From Bacteroidales bacterium (lineage in GTDB: Bacteria; Bacteroidota; Bacteroidia; Bacteroidales; VadinHA17), in the NCBI GenBank assembly GCA_030692905.1, contig JAUYBT010000204.1, positions 1 to 9,327 of the forward strand: 9,327 bases of DNA. The letters run 5' to 3'. Each line of letters begins with the position of its first letter. Positions within the stretch are counted from its first letter, which is position 1. Both the position numbers and the translations under genes were made by a program. Of the stretch, positions 7,488 through 9,327 are shown one piece after another. Under the pieces are notes generated by a model, which had not been told where the DNA came from, ran no database searches, and saw nothing but the letters and a program-made list of their open reading frames with translations.

Positions 7488-7714
7488 CTTTTTTTTCCGT
7501 TTTTCCACAAATAGTGCCACTTTAAGGTCAAAAAAGCAATAATTTTGGACGAAAACCAGTTTTTGATCAAAATGTCGCAACTGCTCATTGTTCTTCATCT
7601 TCATAACCTCTTTTCAGATATTTTGTTCACATCCTGTTAATAAAAATTGCATATCACTGATTATCTGACATTTACTTTATTTTTCAAAAAAAATCTAAAA
7701 AAACAAAAAAATAT

Positions 7715-7722
7715 TATCTTTG
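7715..7722 (+). promoter_or_regulatory. -7 promoter element of tRNA-Ser
   Basis: TATCTTTG is an exact TAnnTTTG element ending four bases before the first base of the mature tRNA. No TTTG -33 box is present at the usual distance; A-tracts fill that place instead. Transcription would begin at or very near the mature 5' end. Confidence 0.55.
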
Positions 7723-7726
7723 CGGC

Positions 7727-7818
7727 GGAGAAATGGCAGAGCGGTCGAATGCGGCGGTCTTGAAAACCGTTGATCTGTAACCACGGATCCGGGGGTTCGA
7801 ATCCCTCTTTCTCCGCCA
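7727..7818 (+). tRNA. tRNA-Ser, anticodon UGA, with encoded CCA
   Basis: The acceptor stem GGAGAAA (7727-7733) pairs with TTTCTCC (7808-7814), followed by discriminator G (7815) and encoded CCA (7816-7818). The anticodon stem GCGGT (7754-7758) and ACCGT (7766-7770) has one G-U pair and encloses loop CTTGAAA with anticodon TGA at 7761-7763, reading UCN serine codons. A long variable arm (GATCTGT/ACGGATC, loop AACC) marks it as a class II tRNA, as expected for serine. The T stem GGGGG/CCCTC encloses TTCGAAT. The discriminator G is the serine identity base. The gene stands alone between HU and a gene-free tract, with a -7 element immediately before it and an intrinsic terminator 12 bases after it. 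Its 3' end is duplicated at 7967-7983. Confidence 0.97.
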
Positions 7819-7937
7819 AAGCTTAAATTAATCCCGACTTGTCGGGATTTTTTATTTTACCAAAGCGCCGAAGAAAGCTTGCTTTTGAGAGGTGCTGAAG
7901 GGAAAATTAACAAACCCGAAGGGTAATTTAAGCTTTG
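7817..7937. repeat. 121-bp structured element bounded by a 14-bp inverted repeat
   Basis: CAAAGCTTAAATTA (7817-7830) is repeated perfectly inverted at 7924-7937. Between the arms lie four further dyads: the tRNA terminator hairpin (7830-7849), ATTTTACC/GGGAAAAT (7854-7861, 7900-7907, one mismatch), AGCGCC/GGTGCT (7864-7869, 7891-7896, one G-U) and CCC-GAA-GGG (7915-7923). The middle two are nested and centred within a few bases of the centre of the outer arms, where a third AAGCTT occurs (7875-7880). As RNA the segment could fold as a multi-branched structure closed by the 14-bp stem. It could be a small repeat element, a structured RNA or an insertion scar; no family is recognised. Confidence 0.6.
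7830..7853 (+). terminator. Intrinsic terminator of tRNA-Ser
   Basis: An 8-bp perfect stem AATCCCGA/TCGGGATT (7830-7837, 7842-7849) with loop CTTG runs into six T residues (7848-7853) and a further T-rich stretch. It lies 11 bases after the encoded CCA and inside the longer inverted repeat described at 7817-7937. Confidence 0.85.
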
Positions 7938-7966
7938 AAGCCACCCCCATAGGGATCACTGAAAGT

Positions 7967-7983
7967 AATCCCTCTTTCTCCGC
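7967..7983 (+). repeat. 17-bp exact duplicate of the tRNA-Ser 3' end (att-like)
   Basis: AATCCCTCTTTCTCCGC matches 7800-7816, which is the 3' part of the tRNA T loop, the T-stem 3' strand, the acceptor 3' strand, the discriminator and the first C of CCA. Upstream of the duplicate the similarity to the tRNA is lost apart from a short GGATC. Such partial copies of tRNA 3' ends are the usual mark of attachment sites left by tRNA-targeting integrases. The intervening segment is only about 150 bp and holds no gene, so this is at most a remnant. Confidence 0.65.
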
Positions 7984-7995
7984 AGAACAAATTAC

Positions 7996-8020
7996 TCCCT
8001 CGGCAAAGCCGGGGGATTTT
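7996..8020 (+). terminator. Terminator-like hairpin after the tRNA duplicate
   Basis: TCCCTCGGC (7996-8004) pairs with GCCGGGGGA (8008-8016) with one G-U pair and loop AAA, followed by TTTT, C, A and TTTTT. It lies 12 bases after the 17-bp tRNA copy, the same relative position that the first terminator has after the intact tRNA. It has no gene of its own to serve on this strand. Confidence 0.65.
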
Positions 8021-8047
8021 CATTTTTAAACCTCAGCAGTCAAAAGC

Positions 8048-8074
8048 AAAAAAAACCGGTTCCCGGGTCGGTTT
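8048..8074 (-). terminator. Intrinsic terminator of the fic gene
   Basis: On the minus strand AAACCG (8074-8069) pairs with CGGTTT (8058-8053), extendable by a G-U pair, and is followed by a run of eight T residues (8055-8048) that begins in the 3' arm. The 5' arm overlaps the last two bases of the TAA stop codon at 8075-8073. Confidence 0.8.
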
Positions 8075-9191
8075 AAGTTTCAGAAAGCAGGTTAAACAAG
8101 TCAATATTAAGATAAATAATCTCCTTTCCTACTTTCTTTGGGACCATAATCCCTAATTTCTCCATTTGCCCTAAATATTTCTTTGCAGTATTGACACTCT
8201 TTATTTTCTGGCCAAGTAGCTTCTTTGGACTAGTATATGGTTGTTCAAATATCTTTTCGATTGTCTCTTTATGGACATGGGGTAGTTTTAAGGTAATTAA
8301 TTCATAAGTGTTTTGAAACAAGTTGTCAATATCACTTATTTTGTTTATCGTATGAATAGATGTTTCCTCCACAGCTTTAAGTATGTAAAGGATCCATCCT
8401 TTCCAGTTTCTCAAAGTAGTCACGTTATTCAGGAAAGCGTAGTAATCGTCCTTGTTTTCAATAATGTATGCACTCAGGTAGAGAATAGGAACATCTAAAA
8501 GTTTTTTATGAATCATAAGAAGAATGCTTAAGATTCTTCCGGTTCGTCCATTCCCATCTCTAAAGGGGTGTATTGCTTCAAATTGATAGTGAGAAACTGC
8601 AAGTTTTATCAAAGGATCGTATGAAAATTTTCGATCATCGTTTATGTAGGCAATAAGATTGTCCAATTTTTCTTCAATCACTTTTTCTCCTCTTGGAGGA
8701 TTGTAAACGACTGTCCCTCCCAAAGCACCACTACCTCTTTTCTTTATGGTTGTTTCCGTTTGAGGTGGCCTGATCCCATCTTGTACTTCTTTGATTTCCT
8801 GATAAATCTTTACCATTAAATCAATACTGAACTTTCCATTTGCATTTATGTCATGATAGCCTTTCCACAGCGCCTGGCGATATCTCAATACCTCTTTAGC
8901 GTTCCCTTTTAATCCGGTATCATTTCCTGAAAGTGCTTTGTAAAGCTCCTCATCAGTGGTGAAAATATTTTCTATTTCTGTACTGGCTTTTGCTTCCCTG
9001 AGTGCAATGGTATTTACCAGCATTGATTGATTTGGAAGTTTTTTAGCAAGTCCTTTTAATTCTGCCAAAGCTTTGTTTGCTTTATTTACTGCTTGCAATA
9101 TTTCCACTGTTACAATTTTGTCATCAGGAGGAGGTAATAGTGGTAACTGATTGTAAGGTTGGTTGCGATCGTATGGAATTTGTTTTGACAT
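8073..9191 (-). CDS. Fic-family AMP-transferase with inhibitory motif and C-terminal winged helix
   Basis: A 372-residue Fic protein, predicted to transfer AMP from ATP to hydroxyl side chains of a target protein (or itself). The N-terminal helical domain holds STEIEN (70-75), an exact match to the (S/T)xxxE(G/N) inhibitory motif, so Glu74 should block productive ATP binding; its position before the core makes this a class II Fic. The core motif HPFRDGNGRTGR (208-219) is intact, with catalytic His208, metal-binding Asp212, and Arg219 expected to meet Glu74. The segment around GALGGTVVYNPPRGE (155-169) fits the target-binding flap. The C-terminus (about 290-372) looks like a winged helix, with VNTAKKYLGQMEKLGI as helix-turn-helix. 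Length and layout resemble the Shewanella and Bacteroides class II Fic proteins of known structure. No separate antitoxin gene is visible. It has a strong terminator and a striking upstream half-site array. Confidence 0.95.
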   Translation of the reverse strand: MSKQIPYDRNQPYNQLPLLPPPDDKIVTVEILQAVNKANKALAELKGLAKKLPNQSMLVNTIALREAKASTEIENIFTTDEELYKALSGNDTGLKGNAKEVLRYRQALWKGYHDINANGKFSIDLMVKIYQEIKEVQDGIRPPQTETTIKKRGSGALGGTVVYNPPRGEKVIEEKLDNLIAYINDDRKFSYDPLIKLAVSHYQFEAIHPFRDGNGRTGRILSILLMIHKKLLDVPILYLSAYIIENKDDYYAFLNNVTTLRNWKGWILYILKAVEETSIHTINKISDIDNLFQNTYELITLKLPHVHKETIEKIFEQPYTSPKKLLGQKIKSVNTAKKYLGQMEKLGIMVPKKVGKEIIYLNIDLFNLLSET

Positions 9192-9207
9192 TAAATATTG
9201 TTTTTGT

Positions 9208-9215
9208 CAAAAATA
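9208..9215 (-). promoter_or_regulatory. Candidate proximal -7 element of fic
   Basis: Read on the minus strand TATTTTTG (9215-9208) is an exact TAnnTTTG element. Transcription would start about 10 bases before the ATG at 9191, giving a very short leader. No clear TTTG lies at the -33 position. The element overlaps a TGTCA half-site (9205-9209). Confidence 0.45.
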
Positions 9216-9247
9216 GTAAATATATGACATATAACATTATATTGTAT

Positions 9248-9255
9248 CAAATATA
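9248..9255 (-). promoter_or_regulatory. Candidate distal -7 element of fic
   Basis: Read on the minus strand TATATTTG (9255-9248) is a second exact TAnnTTTG element, about 60 bases before the fic ATG. It overlaps the one degenerate half-site of the array (TGTATCA, 9243-9249). The -33 region lacks TTTG. The DNA is AT-rich, so chance matches are possible. Confidence 0.35.
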
Positions 9256-9327
9256 TTCAGTATTTGACATTTTGAAAATTATATGTCATTCTCTGACAGC
9301 AAAAACAACAATTGTCAAAATGCCACA

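Larger units (their letters stand above)
7414..7726. other. AT-rich divergent intergenic region between HU and tRNA-Ser
   Basis: These 313 bases hold the HU promoter (7457-7487, minus) and the tRNA -7 element (7715-7722, plus). A perfect 12-bp palindrome TTTTGATCAAAA lies at 7561-7572, too simple in sequence to assign. From 7681 the DNA becomes a near-continuous A-tract (AAAAAAAA, AAAAAAA, AAAAAAA blocks at about 7686-7711), which may act as an UP-like or bending sequence for the tRNA promoter. I see no credible coding sequence. Confidence 0.5.
7854..8047. other. Gene-free hairpin-rich tract between tRNA-Ser and fic
   Basis: No coding sequence is seen here. The tract consists of the right part of the inverted-repeat element, a further small dyad GGGAT/ATCCC (7952-7956, 7968-7972) with an inner ACT/AGT pair, the tRNA 3' duplicate and the terminator-like hairpin at 7996-8020. 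Base composition is more GC-mixed than the flanking AT-rich intergenic DNA. Confidence 0.5.
9186..9317. promoter_or_regulatory. Array of alternating TGACA/TGTCA half-sites upstream of fic
   Basis: On the plus strand the pentamer occurs at 9186 (TGACA), 9205 (TGTCA), 9225 (TGACA), 9265 (TGACA), 9284 (TGTCA), 9294 (TGACA) and 9313 (TGTCA), with a degenerate TGTATCA at 9243. Orientation alternates strictly. Three pairs have exactly TGACA-N14-TGTCA spacing (9186-9209, 9265-9288, 9294-9317); the 9225/9243 pair differs by an AT insertion in the second half. The first pair extends to an 8-bp perfect inverted repeat, TTTTGACA/TGTCAAAA (9183-9190, 9205-9212), covering the start codon and the proximal -7 element. 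This is the arrangement expected of a multi-site repressor operator. The binding protein is unknown, and the array may continue past the window end. Confidence 0.65.

Noticed and set aside
7540..7547. Plus-strand TAATTTTG, an exact TAnnTTTG match
   Set aside because: No -33 element lies at the right distance and no gene follows on that strand before the tRNA, which has a better-placed element at 7715.
7561..7572. Perfect 12-bp palindrome TTTTGATCAAAA
   Set aside because: It stands alone in AT-rich DNA, far from either start, and consists of a common GATC core with T/A flanks. There is too little to call an operator.
7410..7604. Minus-strand open frame of 64 codons overlapping the HU start
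   Set aside because: It runs across the HU promoter and leader, is dominated by Lys, Phe and Leu from AT-rich DNA, and has no recognisable motif. It is best explained as chance.
7727..7983. A second, decayed tandem tRNA-Ser gene ending at 7983
   Set aside because: Apart from the 17-bp 3' end and a GGATC at 7953-7957, no anticodon arm, D arm or acceptor 5' strand can be aligned, so a partial duplicate fits better than a decayed full gene, though it is not excluded.

Overview
The window looks like a chromosomal segment of an anaerobic or microaerophilic member of the Bacteroidota, most likely near Bacteroidales. The signs are a ~680-residue HtpG, a Bacteroidota-type HU protein, weak or absent Shine-Dalgarno sequences, and several close matches to the Bacteroidota promoter signature (TTTG-N18/19-TAnnTTTG). 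A rubrerythrin suggests an oxygen-sensitive lifestyle. The genus cannot be named from this sequence.

Layout, left to right. (1) Positions 1-967, plus strand: the 3' part of a rubrerythrin gene and, one base later, a nitroreductase-family gene, probably one redox-stress transcription unit. (2) 971-2164, minus strand: a class I PLP aminotransferase of aspartate aminotransferase type, convergent with the nitroreductase. (3) 2165-2343: a divergent intergenic region with one promoter facing each way. (4) 2344-2865, plus strand: a small protein with one N-terminal membrane segment. Its stop codon overlaps that of htpG (2862-4907, minus strand). (5) 5039-7068, minus strand: a secreted protein of unknown function, joined by an ATGA overlap to an upstream class III aminotransferase gene. 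(6) 7144-7413, minus strand: an HU gene with a clear promoter and a clear intrinsic terminator. (7) 7727-7818, plus strand: tRNA-Ser(UGA) with encoded CCA and its own terminator. (8) 7819-8047: a gene-free, hairpin-rich tract bounded by a 14-bp inverted repeat and followed by a 17-bp exact copy of the tRNA 3' end, then a second terminator-like hairpin. (9) 8073-9191, minus strand: a complete Fic-family AMP-transferase with its inhibitory motif and a C-terminal winged helix. (10) 9192-9327: AT-rich DNA upstream of fic with a regular array of TGACA/TGTCA half-sites.

The left 7.4 kb reads as ordinary housekeeping and stress genes: redox defence, amino-acid metabolism, chaperone and nucleoid protein. 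The right 1.6 kb (tRNA, duplicated tRNA end, structured tract, Fic gene) has the look of an accessory or insertion-prone site, although no integrase or transposase is visible. The strongest candidates for undescribed biology are the fic upstream array, which parses as four TGACA-N14-TGTCA units (three exact), and the symmetrical structured element between tRNA-Ser and its duplicated 3' end.
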